The notes: generated by a model not told the origin, from the letters alone. Shown: positions 1 to 7,873, counted from the first letter of the stretch. The stretch is DNA of 20,740 nt from CAYPOY01 sp964412395 (GCA_964412395.1 CAYPOY010000062.1:1-20740), one strand, 5' to 3'. Made by a program: numbers and translations.

Positions 1-68
1 ACAGAAGGTGGTACCTACCGCAAACGCACCACCGTAATGTGCCATTGTCAAATTACTCAGAGTTGGCA

Positions 69-2033
69 ATGAACAATCAGTTGACTGAAGAGTTGTTGCG
101 GAGAATGCTGCACCAACGGCGATGTGTTCTGGCTGCCTTCACCGCAGCGGTCATGCTGCTCACCGGTTGCGCCCCCCAGATCGTGACTGTCACCGTGACG
201 ACGCCGCCGGAGGTGGTCGTCGTCACGGCTACACCTTCTCCGTCACCTATGCCTACCCCCGTGCCGCTGGAGCCCAAAGTGCTCACTGTCTGCCTGGTCG
301 GCGAGCCCGACACGCTGTACCTCTACGGCGGTTCCCGCCTGGCGGCCACGTGGCACGTGATGGAATCGCTCTATGATGGCCCTATTGATCACCTGAATTA
401 CGCCTACCAGCCAGTGATCCTGCAAAAACTACCCGGCATCGCTGACGGTGACGCTGTCGTGCGCGCCGTGCGCGTGCAGGAGGGCGACCGGGTCGTTGAC
501 GCCGCAGGCGAAGTTGTGGAGCTGGCGGAGGGGGTGCGAGTCCGCCCGATTGGCTGCTATGCTGAGGAGTGCGCGGTCGAGTTCGAGGGCGAACCGCTGG
601 TGATGGAGAAAATGGAGGTCGTGTTTCTGCTGCGGGAGGACGTTGTCTGGGCCGACGGGGAGCCCCTCACAGCGGCCGACTCAGCCTTTGCCTTCCAGGT
701 GGCCTCCGACCCCATCACGCCTGGCAGCCACTATCTGGTGGAGCGCACGACCATCTACCACGCCCTGGGAAAGTGGCGCGTCGAGTGGGTCGGGCTGCCC
801 GGCTTCATTGACCCCACTTACTTCTTGACCTTCTTTGCCCCTCTCCCACGCCATCAACTGGAAGGTCGCTCCCCCGCCGCGCTATTGGAGGCCGATGCAA
901 CCCGGCGCTACCCCTTGGGTTGGGGACCGTTCGTCGTCGAGGAGTGGGTGCTGGGAGATCACATCACGCTCTCCCGCAATCCTCACTACTTTCGCGCTGC
1001 CGAGGGGCTCCCGTACCTGGACCAGGTGGTGTTTCGGTTCACCTCTGATGCGTCAGAGGTAGTTGCCCGCCTCCTCTCAGGTGAGTGTGACGTTGGCATA
1101 GGCACCCATGATGCCGACTTCGAGCCTTTCATGCTACTGCTGGTGCGGGCTGAACAGCATGGCCTGCTGAAGGTGATCTCCGCGACCAACAGCGGATGGG
1201 AGCACATTGACTTCGGCATTGTCCCTGCATCTGACTACCGGCGGGCGGACTTTTTTGGGGACGTGCGGGTGCGACAGGCTGTCATTCAGTGTATTGACCG
1301 CCAGGCCATCGTGGACGAGGTCACATACGGTCGGAGCGTTGTGCCAGATAGCTATTTGCCGCCAGGGCATCCGCTCTATGCGGGCGACCATCTGATGCAC
1401 TGGGGCTACGATCCGGCAGCCGGCAGGGCGCTACTGGAGGAGGCCGGGTGGCTGGATGAGGATGAGGATGGTGTGCGGGAGGCCCGTCGCATCCAGGGGA
1501 TCCGTACTGGTACGCCGTTCGAAGTTACGTTGCTGATGTCTTCGGATAGCCCGGCTTCACAGCAGGCTGCTCGTATCGTCAAAGCCCACCTGGCAGATTG
1601 TGGCATCCGCGTCAATCTGGAAACTCAGCCCTCATGGGAGTTCTTCGCCGGTGGACCCGAAGGACTGTTCTTCGGCCGCCGGTTTGACATGGCCGAAACG
1701 GCGTGGTGGTTCGACGTCACTCCCCTGTGTGGTCATTACGTGTCTTCTGAGATCCCGGGCAAAGGGCGCTGGTATGGGGATAATGCTACCGGTTACAGCA
1801 ATCCTGACTACGATGCAACCTGCCAGGCAGCGCTCCAGGCGTTGCCCGGCTCACCCGAGTACGAAGAATATCACAAGCAGGCACAGGTCATCTTCTCCGA
1901 GGAACTTCCCGCTATCCCGCTTTTCATGTGGCTACGGATTGCTGTCGCCCGGCCGAATGTACTGAATTTCACACTGGACTCCACAGCACGAAGCGAGTTA
2001 TGGAATATCGAAAAAATAATGCTTAATCCGTAA
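69..2033 (+). CDS. ABC transporter solute-binding lipoprotein, family 5 (peptide/nickel type)
   Basis: Predicted extracytoplasmic lipoprotein that would capture an oligopeptide or similar solute for an ABC importer. The N-terminus has a basic stretch (HQRR), a hydrophobic segment and a lipobox LLTGC (Cys about residue 34), followed by a Val/Thr/Pro-rich linker often seen in Chloroflexota binding proteins. The body fits SBP family 5: a VVWADGEPLTAADSAFAF segment, GPFVVEEWVLGDHITLSRNPHYF, a VRQAVIQCIDRQAIVDEV segment, and a C-terminal PAIPLFMW. About 654 residues is somewhat long for the family. The start is uncertain: ATG at 69 has no clear ribosome site, ATG at 105 would give a shorter and more typical signal peptide, and a GTG at 39 is also in frame. 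No permease or ATPase genes are adjacent in the window, so the substrate cannot be inferred. Confidence 0.88.
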   Translation: MNNQLTEELLRRMLHQRRCVLAAFTAAVMLLTGCAPQIVTVTVTTPPEVVVVTATPSPSPMPTPVPLEPKVLTVCLVGEPDTLYLYGGSRLAATWHVMESLYDGPIDHLNYAYQPVILQKLPGIADGDAVVRAVRVQEGDRVVDAAGEVVELAEGVRVRPIGCYAEECAVEFEGEPLVMEKMEVVFLLREDVVWADGEPLTAADSAFAFQVASDPITPGSHYLVERTTIYHALGKWRVEWVGLPGFIDPTYFLTFFAPLPRHQLEGRSPAALLEADATRRYPLGWGPFVVEEWVLGDHITLSRNPHYFRAAEGLPYLDQVVFRFTSDASEVVARLLSGECDVGIGTHDADFEPFMLLLVRAEQHGLLKVISATNSGWEHIDFGIVPASDYRRADFFGDVRVRQAVIQCIDRQAIVDEVTYGRSVVPDSYLPPGHPLYAGDHLMHWGYDPAAGRALLEEAGWLDEDEDGVREARRIQGIRTGTPFEVTLLMSSDSPASQQAARIVKAHLADCGIRVNLETQPSWEFFAGGPEGLFFGRRFDMAETAWWFDVTPLCGHYVSSEIPGKGRWYGDNATGYSNPDYDATCQAALQALPGSPEYEEYHKQAQVIFSEELPAIPLFMWLRIAVARPNVLNFTLDSTARSELWNIEKIMLNP

Positions 2034-2088
2034 TGTTTGGACTTTGGACAAAGTTGAAGAAACTCGTTTTCTGACGACTTTGCAGGTG

Positions 2089-2112
2089 GGGACCGCTCGA
2101 ATGGGGTCTTTT
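2089..2112 (+). terminator. weak candidate terminator after the binding-protein gene
   Basis: A short stem (GACC at 2091-2094 with GGTC at 2105-2108, extendable by G-U pairs) is followed by TTTT. The stem is short, so this is only a possible intrinsic terminator in the 200-bp gap before the kinase gene. Confidence 0.25.
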
Positions 2113-2183
2113 CGGACGCAAGAAGGGACAATTCTGAACGAGAAAACGGGTTTCTGATCACCGCTTTGCGCGGCATTGCGCAC

Positions 2184-2211
2184 TTGTGTGTGCACGCGGA
2201 AGGCGTATAAT
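2184..2211 (+). promoter_or_regulatory. sigma-70-type promoter for the kinase-regulator pair
   Basis: A perfect -10 TATAAT (2206-2211) lies 16 bp after TTGTGT (2184-2189), a fair -35 match. Transcription would begin near 2218, about 16 bases before the kinase ATG at 2234. Confidence 0.6.
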
Positions 2212-2233
2212 CAATACCTGAGAAAAGTCTATC

Positions 2234-3919
2234 ATGAACGACAGTCAGCAACTGGGGACTCCCCGCATCCTCATTGTCGAGGATGATGCCGAGATGGTGG
2301 AACTGATGCAAAACATGCTGGCGCTGGTACGCTGCCAGGTGCAGGTTGCGCATTCCGGCGAGGAAGCGCTTTCCCTCTTGCGTCGGGAGGCGGCAGCGGG
2401 GCGCGAGATTGATCTGGTCTTGCTAGATATCATGGTGCCAGGGATGGACGGCTACGAGGTGGTTGCCCGAGTCAAGGCTGACTCTGTGCTTCGTAATACC
2501 TCTATCATCATGACCACGGCTCTCGATTCGATCAGCAATAAGACGCTGGGACTGGGATTAGGAGCCGATGATTACCTGACCAAACCATTCGATCCTCAGG
2601 AACTGTTGGCGCGGATTGATGCCGTCATGCGCATTCGCCGCAGCGAACAGGCGCTGCGCCGACGCAACCAGGAACTGTCGGCCCTTATCGAGATCAACCG
2701 CATGGTCACCTCTAGCCTGGAATTAGGTGAGGTGCTGGGAGCGACGATACAGGGTATTCGTGAAATCCTGCATGTCGAAGCTGGCTCTCTGGTGATGGCG
2801 GATGAGGAAACGGGCGGGTTGATCCTCTGCAAGGCCTTTAGCCCCGAGCGGGGCTGGATCACTGGCCGGACCATCGAACCAGGAGAGGGCATCGTGGGTT
2901 ATGTGGTACAATCTGGCGAGTCCAGACTTGTCAACAACGTCGAGCGTGACCCTTATTTCTTGGCTGAGGTGGATGAGGAAATGGGGTTCACCTCGCGTAC
3001 TATCCTCTGTGTGCCGTTGAGAATCCATGATCGGGTGATCGGTGCTATCGAGGTGATCAACAAACTGGATGGAGCATTCACCGAGCAAGACCTGGAACTG
3101 CTGCAAGCGATGGCGGCCTCGGTTGCGGTGGCGGTTGACAACGCCAACCTGTACAGTGAATTGGCCGACTTCGCAGGGGCGTTGGAACGTTCCCAGGCGC
3201 AACTTGTGCAGGCGGAGAAGATGGCTGCTATTGGTCGGCTGGCTGCCTCCATGGCCCATGAGATCAATAATCCCCTTCAGGCGATCCACAACAGCCTGCA
3301 TCTGAGCCTGCACGAGGGTCTTGGTGACGATAAACGTTTGCAGTATTTGAGCATGGCACAGGCCGAGGTGCAGCGGTTGATCGAGATCGTGCAACGCATG
3401 TTAGATTTCTATCGGCCCTCGCGCGGTGGTGTGGTGCCTACCGATGTCAACAGTGTCGTAGAAAACGTGCTGGCCCTGGCGCGTAAACGACTGCAGCATG
3501 GTCATGTTCGCGTACATACTGACCTGAGTCCTGACTTGCCCTTGGTGCCTATGGTTTCCGACCAGATCACCCAGGTGTTTCTGAACATCGTCATCAACGC
3601 CGTAGATGCTATGCCCTCGGGTGGCGACCTGCGATTGGAGACGATGCTTTCGGAGGATAGCGAGTGGGTGCTGATATATTGCTATGACACTGGCCCGGGC
3701 ATGTCATCGGAACAGATCGCCAATCTGTTTGAGCCTTTCTATACAACCAAGCCCGATGGCACTGGGCTCGGGTTGGCCATCAGTTACGGAATCGTCGAGC
3801 GCCACGGTGGAGTGATCGAAGTGTCAAACCAGCCGGGTGAGGGAGTGACTTTCGTTGTGAAGTTACCTTTGCACTGGGCAGGGGCGGAGAGTGGTATGAC
3901 CTTCGAGCATACCACGTAG
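2234..3919 (+). CDS. Hybrid sensor histidine kinase: REC-GAF-HisKA-HATPase
   Basis: Soluble sensor kinase of 561 residues with no membrane segment. Domains in order: a receiver at about 10-135 (acidic pair EDD near 16-18, phosphoacceptor D65 in LLDIMVPGMDG, T94, K117 in TKPF); a GAF domain at about 160-305, a likely ligand or redox input site; a short coiled segment; a HisKA dimerisation helix with H342 in MAHEINNPLQA; and an ATPase domain with N box (NIVINAVDAM), DTGPGM, FEPFYTT and GTGLGL. All catalytic motifs look intact. The receiver is N-terminal, so the kinase may itself be a phosphorelay target. The response regulator gene begins 13 bases downstream, so the two are almost certainly co-transcribed and partners. 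The signal sensed by GAF cannot be read from the sequence. Confidence 0.95.
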   Translation: MNDSQQLGTPRILIVEDDAEMVELMQNMLALVRCQVQVAHSGEEALSLLRREAAAGREIDLVLLDIMVPGMDGYEVVARVKADSVLRNTSIIMTTALDSISNKTLGLGLGADDYLTKPFDPQELLARIDAVMRIRRSEQALRRRNQELSALIEINRMVTSSLELGEVLGATIQGIREILHVEAGSLVMADEETGGLILCKAFSPERGWITGRTIEPGEGIVGYVVQSGESRLVNNVERDPYFLAEVDEEMGFTSRTILCVPLRIHDRVIGAIEVINKLDGAFTEQDLELLQAMAASVAVAVDNANLYSELADFAGALERSQAQLVQAEKMAAIGRLAASMAHEINNPLQAIHNSLHLSLHEGLGDDKRLQYLSMAQAEVQRLIEIVQRMLDFYRPSRGGVVPTDVNSVVENVLALARKRLQHGHVRVHTDLSPDLPLVPMVSDQITQVFLNIVINAVDAMPSGGDLRLETMLSEDSEWVLIYCYDTGPGMSSEQIANLFEPFYTTKPDGTGLGLAISYGIVERHGGVIEVSNQPGEGVTFVVKLPLHWAGAESGMTFEHTT

Positions 3920-3932
3920 CGAGGATGGAGAA

Positions 3933-4751
3933 ATGGCAGAACAAGGTCGAGCCGCACACGTCATGGTGGTGGATGATGAGGCTGTGGCACGCGTCTCCCT
4001 GGCGGAGATATTGAGGTTGGAAGGCTACCAGGTCTCTACGGCCGCCAGTGGCGAGGAGGCTCTGAGCCTGTTGAGTAAAAGCGGTCCCTTTGACCTGATG
4101 GTGCTCGACCTCAAGATGCCTGGGATGGATGGGCTTGAGGTGACTGAAGCAGTGCAGAAAGAGTCTCCCGGCACAGTGATTATTCTGCTGACTGCTTTCG
4201 GGAGGCTGGAGACCGCGATTCAGGCCATTCGACAAGGTGCGCATGACTACCTGCTTAAGCCCTGTCCTATCCCGGAGATCCTGGGGAGCGTGCGCAAGGG
4301 CTTGACGAAGCGTCAACAAGAGCAGCAGCGTCAGCATTTGGTCAGTCAACTGCAACGCACACTTTCTGAGTTGGTCACAGTAGAAGGTGCGGAGGTGGTT
4401 GAAGAGACAGTATCTTCTCAGCCCAGTCGTTTTATCCAGATTCGCGATGTCGTGGTGGACCGTCAGAAACACGTTGTCATGCTGCAGGGACGACCGCTTG
4501 ACCTGACTCCGACCGAGTTCAAGATATTGGTTTGCCTGATGGAGACTCCAGATCAGGTTTGGAGCCCGCAGGAATTGGTGCAGCGCGCCCAGGGGTACGA
4601 AACCGATGCCTGGGGTGCACGTGCGATCGTCAGAGTCCATATCCGCCGCCTGCGCAAGAAAATGGAGACGGATCCTTCTGCTCCCAGGTACATCCTCAAT
4701 GTGCGTGGCGTTGGTTACATGTTCTCGAGCAGCGGCTCTGACGCGGACTGA
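3933..4751 (+). CDS. OmpR/PhoB-type winged-helix response regulator
   Basis: DNA-binding response regulator of 272 residues. The receiver spans about 8-125 with DDE at 14-16, phosphoacceptor D59 (VLDLKMPGMDG), T87 (LLTAFG) and K109 (LLKP). A Gln-rich linker of about 45 residues follows. The C-terminal winged helix (about 170-265) has the trans_reg_C pattern LTPTEFKILVCLM, the VRVHIRRLRKKM recognition helix and RGVGYMF wing. The receiver part around LTAFGRLETAIQAIRQGAHDYLLKP looks like an NtrC-type receiver, so this is a less usual pairing with an OmpR output. It is the likely partner of the upstream kinase. The 11-bp repeats just after its stop codon fit the tandem head-to-tail binding of this family. 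Confidence 0.95.
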   Translation: MAEQGRAAHVMVVDDEAVARVSLAEILRLEGYQVSTAASGEEALSLLSKSGPFDLMVLDLKMPGMDGLEVTEAVQKESPGTVIILLTAFGRLETAIQAIRQGAHDYLLKPCPIPEILGSVRKGLTKRQQEQQRQHLVSQLQRTLSELVTVEGAEVVEETVSSQPSRFIQIRDVVVDRQKHVVMLQGRPLDLTPTEFKILVCLMETPDQVWSPQELVQRAQGYETDAWGARAIVRVHIRRLRKKMETDPSAPRYILNVRGVGYMFSSSGSDAD

Positions 4752-4763
4752 CTTTTTTCCCCC

Positions 4764-4791
4764 CGTAACCAAATCGTAACTTCTTCGCAAC
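4764..4791 (+). promoter_or_regulatory. Three direct repeats with 11-bp period: candidate OmpR/PhoB-type operator
   Basis: CGTAAC at 4764-4769, CGTAAC at 4775-4780 and CGCAAC at 4786-4791 are spaced exactly 11 bp apart, one helical turn. OmpR/PhoB-family dimers bind such head-to-tail repeats. The site lies 13 bases after the response-regulator stop codon and upstream of the globin-like gene. That the neighbouring regulator binds it is inference. Confidence 0.55.
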
Positions 4792-4813
4792 TCGCAGACA
4801 CGGCCTTCTGTGG

Positions 4814-4819
4814 TATGCT
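4814..4819 (+). promoter_or_regulatory. possible -10 element of the globin-like gene
   Basis: TATGCT follows the 11-bp repeats by 22 bases. No good -35 is present at the usual distance, which would suit an activator-dependent promoter. Confidence 0.3.
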
Positions 4820-4975
4820 ATGTTTGCCCTCGTACCAGATGTAATTCTTCAGCGATGGCGTGGCAATGGCGCTTGCTGTTGGGGCGACTTGGCAAAGAGG
4901 GCGAGACAGCCGGTATTAGCCAGGGCGAAAAGGACTTGTGGGACAACTAATGACAACAAATGGAGGGTGCGCCCC

Positions 4976-5551
4976 GTGACGATGGGTTGGTTTGACAGAG
5001 TTAGAATGTATGTCGGGTGGGACTTGGCTGACCGGGCGCGGATTGCCAAACTGCGTCGCTGCCTGGATTCAGATCTCGACGAGATGATCAAGGATCTCGG
5101 CATGCAGTTGACAAAGTTCAAGGGTACGCAGCCGTTGATGACCAATGCGCGATTCGCCCGGCGCCTGCACAGCGTACTCTGTGAATGGTTGATGGGCTTG
5201 CTTGACGGAACGTTCGATGGAAAGTATGTCAAGGAGCGCTGGGCGTTTGGACGGAAGTTGGTGGGGATTGATCTGACGTTCGAGGATGTCATCCTGCTGG
5301 AGGAATTGACGCGGAGGCAATTATTGGGGTTTGCTCAAAAAAGACTAGGTGAACGCGCCCAGGTATTCTCGTCCACGATGCGCACGCTGGACAAGGCGTT
5401 TAATATTGATTTGGCGTTAATCTATAGTGCCTATCTTGAGGTTCGCGACGCCGAAATGGAACGCGTGCTATTGGACCGATTCCTCACGGTCACGGGATTC
5501 AGCCGCACGTTGTACGAGAACCTGTCGGAGGCGCGGGAGCGGAGCGGGTAG
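4976..5551 (+). CDS. Protoglobin-like sensor-globin protein lacking the proximal histidine
   Basis: A protein of about 191 residues that is almost all alpha-helical by composition and resembles protoglobin and globin-coupled-sensor domains. Features are an N-terminal Trp/Tyr helix, a ...CEWLMGLLDGTFDGKYVKER segment matching the family's LFDGxYDxxYxxRR region, and a final long helix. In haem proteins this region continues RIxxxHxRIGL. Here it reads AFGRKLVGIDL, so the proximal His position is Leu (about residue 95, codon at 5258-5260). It is therefore probably a haem-free globin fold, comparable in principle to the N-terminal domain of RsbR. GTG at 4976 is preferred because GGAGGG (4962-4967) is 8 bases upstream; ATG at 4982 is the alternative. 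An open frame extends upstream to 4820 but lacks support. No output domain is attached, so it may act through protein contacts. Confidence 0.7.
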   Translation: MTMGWFDRVRMYVGWDLADRARIAKLRRCLDSDLDEMIKDLGMQLTKFKGTQPLMTNARFARRLHSVLCEWLMGLLDGTFDGKYVKERWAFGRKLVGIDLTFEDVILLEELTRRQLLGFAQKRLGERAQVFSSTMRTLDKAFNIDLALIYSAYLEVRDAEMERVLLDRFLTVTGFSRTLYENLSEARERSG

Positions 5552-5615
5552 GGCCAGTAACAGACTGGGCTATCCTGGGTTGACTGGCACGTCGCGTGAC
5601 GATCCACGGGGCAGT

Positions 5616-5644
5616 AAGGCCGAGCGTGAGTAGCTCGGCCTTTT
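5616..5644 (+). terminator. Intrinsic terminator
   Basis: A stem of GGCCGAGC (5618-5625) with GCTCGGCC (5633-5640), a 7-base loop and a TTTT tail is flanked by AA, which can pair with the first T residues. It closes the kinase/regulator/globin segment. Confidence 0.85.
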
Positions 5645-5785
5645 GATTGGAGTATGGCCCAGACAGGTTGGAAAACCGTTCAAAGCGGGCGTCTCACTTG
5701 TGCTTTGGGCAGAGAATAGCACGTCCGTCGTGACCTGCTGGCCTGCGGCTGCTGCCCTGGCTCGGTAGCTCGACAAATAGTGCGC

Positions 5786-5813
5786 TTGACGCGAATGAGC
5801 TTTGTGGTAAAAT
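5786..5813 (+). promoter_or_regulatory. Promoter of tRNA-Glu
   Basis: TTGACG (5786-5791) and TAAAAT (5808-5813) are separated by 16 bp, and TGG before the -10 gives an extended -10. The tRNA starts 12 bases after the -10. The block GTGGTAAAATGnACGC recurs in the promoter of the ribosomal operon at 12237-12252. Confidence 0.8.
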
Positions 5814-5825
5814 GAACGCATAAGC

Positions 5826-5900
5826 GCCCCCATCGTCTAGTCTGGTCCAGGACACGGGCCTTTCAAGCCCGCGACAAGGGTTCGAATCCCTTTGGGGGCA
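5826..5900 (+). tRNA. tRNA-Glu (anticodon TTC)
   Basis: A complete cloverleaf is visible. The acceptor stem is GCCCCCA with TGGGGGC, the D stem GTC/GAC, and the anticodon stem CGGGC/GCCCG encloses loop CTTTCAA with anticodon TTC at 5862-5864. The T arm contains GGTTCGAATCC. The discriminator base is A and the 3' CCA is not encoded, so it must be added after transcription. The D-arm and anticodon-arm sequence resembles E. coli tRNA-Glu. Confidence 0.97.
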
Positions 5901-5916
5901 CAGAACGATGGTTAAG

Positions 5917-5935
5917 CCCTGGCGATAAGCCGGGG
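5917..5935 (+). other. Small hairpin after the tRNA
   Basis: CCCTGGC (5917-5923) pairs with GCCGGGG (5929-5935), with one T-G pair, around a 5-base loop. There is no T run behind it, so it is either a weak terminator or a 3' trailer structure. TTATATT just after it might serve as a -10 for the next gene. Confidence 0.35.
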
Positions 5936-5954
5936 TCTGTTATATTGGGGGCAC

Positions 5955-6449
5955 ATGGGATCACCGGACGAGAATGCTCTTGAGGTAGTCGTCGGTCGGC
6001 TGTTGACGCAACGCGGGTTGACCTTGGCGGTGGCCGAATCTTGCACTGGTGGGCTCATCGGTCACCGCATCACCAATGTCCCCGGCAGTTCGGCTTATTA
6101 CGAGGGCTCTATCACGGCTTATTCCTACGCTGTCAAGGAACTGATCCTTCGTGTGCGGCACGATACCCTCTACCACTATGGCGCAGTGAGCGAACAGACG
6201 GCGCGGGAGATGGCGCGGGGTGTGTGCCGTGCCTTCCGTGCTGACGTCGGCCTGGCCGTGACAGGCATCGCCGGGCCAGGCGGTGGCATGCCAGAGAAGC
6301 CTGTGGGCCTGGTCTACATCGCGCTGGCTGCGCCAGATGGTGAGTGGGTAGAGCGGCATGTGTGGAGTGGCAACCGCTGGGAGAACAAAGCGCGCTCGGC
6401 CGAGGCTACGCTCGACTTGTTGCGTTGTTATCTGGAGGGTCAGTTGTGA
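5955..6449 (+). CDS. pncC: CinA C-terminal domain protein, nicotinamide-nucleotide amidase (PncC-like)
   Basis: A stand-alone CinA C-terminal domain of 164 residues. The family deamidates nicotinamide mononucleotide to nicotinate mononucleotide in pyridine nucleotide salvage, in the cytoplasm. Visible hallmarks are LAVAESCTGGLIGHRIT (residues 24-40, with S29 in the active-site strand), GSITAYSYAVKELIL, GAVSEQTAREMARGV and AVTGIAGPGGGMPEKPVG (101-118). Length matches the single-domain form; the N-terminal MoaB-like half of full CinA is absent. GGGGG four bases before the ATG may be the ribosome site. The stop codon overlaps the next start as TGATG, so the two genes are translationally coupled. 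In other bacteria this gene often sits near recA or pgsA; neither is here. Confidence 0.92.
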   Translation: MGSPDENALEVVVGRLLTQRGLTLAVAESCTGGLIGHRITNVPGSSAYYEGSITAYSYAVKELILRVRHDTLYHYGAVSEQTAREMARGVCRAFRADVGLAVTGIAGPGGGMPEKPVGLVYIALAAPDGEWVERHVWSGNRWENKARSAEATLDLLRCYLEGQL

Positions 6450-6694
6450 TGGCTGTGAGTGAAGCGACTGCCGTCGAGGCATACTTCGACATAGCAGGTG
6501 AGATAGTCCCCCGTCGCTTCACCTGGCATGGCAGCATGCTGTTGGTCGAAGGGGTGGGTCGCCGTTGGCGGGAGGGGAATGAGCATTGCTTCGCTATTCT
6601 GGCGGCAGGCGCGCGGCCCTTTGTGCTGCGGTTGAATGGGGAGACGCTCCGCTGGCAGGTTTCCTGTCCCCGGGCGCCTGGGCCAGTTGTGTAA
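6449..6694 (+). CDS. Small hypothetical protein, 81 residues
   Basis: The ATG at 6449 shares its first base with the stop codon of the upstream amidase gene, a strong sign of a real, coupled gene. The protein is soluble, with a pattern of short beta strands: PRRFTWHG at 22-29, VEGVGRRW at about 33-40, HCFAILAAG at about 46-54 and FVLRLNGETLRWQV at about 58-71. The PRRF-W-G...VGRRW layout resembles a small DUF family I associate with DUF6504, but this is from memory and uncertain. There is no signal peptide or membrane segment. No function is proposed. Confidence 0.7.
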   Translation: MAVSEATAVEAYFDIAGEIVPRRFTWHGSMLLVEGVGRRWREGNEHCFAILAAGARPFVLRLNGETLRWQVSCPRAPGPVV

Positions 6695-6746
6695 GGCGTT
6701 GGTGCGAAGTGTCGGTGGTTTGCTGAAGACTCTGGGGGATTAGTCC

Positions 6747-7751
6747 GTGCAGGTCGCTATGTTACGTGGGGATCGTGTTCAAACTGGAGTGCGTCCTCTT
6801 GATCCCTACCGTGACCTCAAGCCAGTCGCTGAGTTGCTTGCCGTTGCTTTCGGCGATAGGCTAGGTCCCGACGGTGAGGTATCGCTGGCGGAGATGCGCC
6901 GCGTCGCTCGCTGGGGCCCGCTCTCGTGGTGGCTTTGGCCTGGGTGGAGTCGGGCAGGGTTTGCACCAGGCTTCGTGTGGGTCGAGCGGAGGCGCGTGGT
7001 GGGTAACATCTCGCTGCGGCGTGCACTGGGGCGGGGCGGTTTCTTTATTGGCAACGTAGCCGTCCATCCCGACTGGCAGGGGCACGGCATCGCCACTGCC
7101 CTGGTGAAGGCGGCGCTGGAGGCGACCTCTGCGCGACGTGGACGTTGGGTGGGGCTGGAGGTGCAGGCCGATAACCATGTGGCACGGTGGCTCTACGAGC
7201 ACCTGGGCTTCAGAGAAGTCGGCAGGACACTACACATGCTGCGCTCAGCAGGTCTGCCGTGGGATGGGAATCTGCCGCCGCACCCTTCACTGCGTCGGGG
7301 ATGTAGCCGTGACAGCGCTGGGCTGATCGAACTGGTGCGTGCCATTATCCCCGAGCCCCATCGTGCGCTGCTGGAACTACGAGAGGGCGATTATAAGCCA
7401 GGGTGGGAGTATGCCTTTGCCCTTTGGCTCGAAGGGCGACGCGAGGTTTGGTGGGTGGTCGAGGAGAGCGGCGCGATCTGCGCAGCGGTGCGGGCGCTAC
7501 GTGAGTGTGGACGCCGCCCAGATCGGCTGGAGGTGTTGGTGGTACCTGAGCGTAGCGGTCGTCTTGAGGCCACACTGGTACAACAGGGTATAGCCAGCCT
7601 GCGTGGCGCTTCCAAAAGGATGGTTGAGACCGTATTGCCGAGCCCTACTGAGCCGCTGGTCACGGCATTGGAGGCGGCTGGCTTTCGGAAACTGCGCGTG
7701 CTGGTGCAGATGCGACTGGATCTGGCACAGCGCATTCCGGCAAAAGGCTAG
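6747..7751 (+). CDS. GNAT acetyltransferase with two tandem GNAT-like halves
   Basis: A putative acetyl-CoA-dependent N-acetyltransferase of 334 residues. The first half (about 14-166) has the GNAT core: strand FFIGNVAVHP, the acetyl-CoA loop QGHGIATAL at 111-119, and ADNHVARWLYEHLGF at 141-155. The second half (about 186-325) has a similar fold pattern, ending in VTALEAAGFRKLRVLVQMRL, but lacks a clear QxxGxG/A loop and is probably a degenerate, structural half. GTG at 6747 has GGGGGA 7 bases upstream; ATG at 6759 is an alternative. It lies 52 bases after the small hypothetical gene and is probably read with it. The substrate is unknown. Confidence 0.87.
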   Translation: MQVAMLRGDRVQTGVRPLDPYRDLKPVAELLAVAFGDRLGPDGEVSLAEMRRVARWGPLSWWLWPGWSRAGFAPGFVWVERRRVVGNISLRRALGRGGFFIGNVAVHPDWQGHGIATALVKAALEATSARRGRWVGLEVQADNHVARWLYEHLGFREVGRTLHMLRSAGLPWDGNLPPHPSLRRGCSRDSAGLIELVRAIIPEPHRALLELREGDYKPGWEYAFALWLEGRREVWWVVEESGAICAAVRALRECGRRPDRLEVLVVPERSGRLEATLVQQGIASLRGASKRMVETVLPSPTEPLVTALEAAGFRKLRVLVQMRLDLAQRIPAKG

Positions 7752-7812
7752 GCGGCGCGCTTGCAACAGGATGGGAAACACAATCAGGATTTGTGTTGTC
7801 CGCGAGAATTTT

Positions 7813-7839
7813 GTAGGACAAGATGCCATTTTGTCCTAC
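7813..7839. repeat. Perfect inverted repeat, 9-bp arms
   Basis: GTAGGACAA (7813-7821) and TTGTCCTAC (7831-7839) flank a 9-base centre. No T run follows, so it may be an operator-like dyad or an mRNA 3' structure for the GNAT transcript rather than a classic terminator. Confidence 0.6.
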
Positions 7840-7873
7840 GATGAAAGTAGGAGTTTTCTTGAATAAACGACCA

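Noticed and set aside
4725..4758. Terminator after the response regulator (GAGC/GCTC then TTTTTT)
   Set aside because: The stem is only 4 bp, lies within the coding end, and is separated from the T run by about 14 bases.
4820..4975. Upstream extension of the globin-like protein
   Set aside because: The added segment has no globin similarity, begins inside the promoter region and lacks a ribosome site, while GGAGGG precedes the GTG at 4976.
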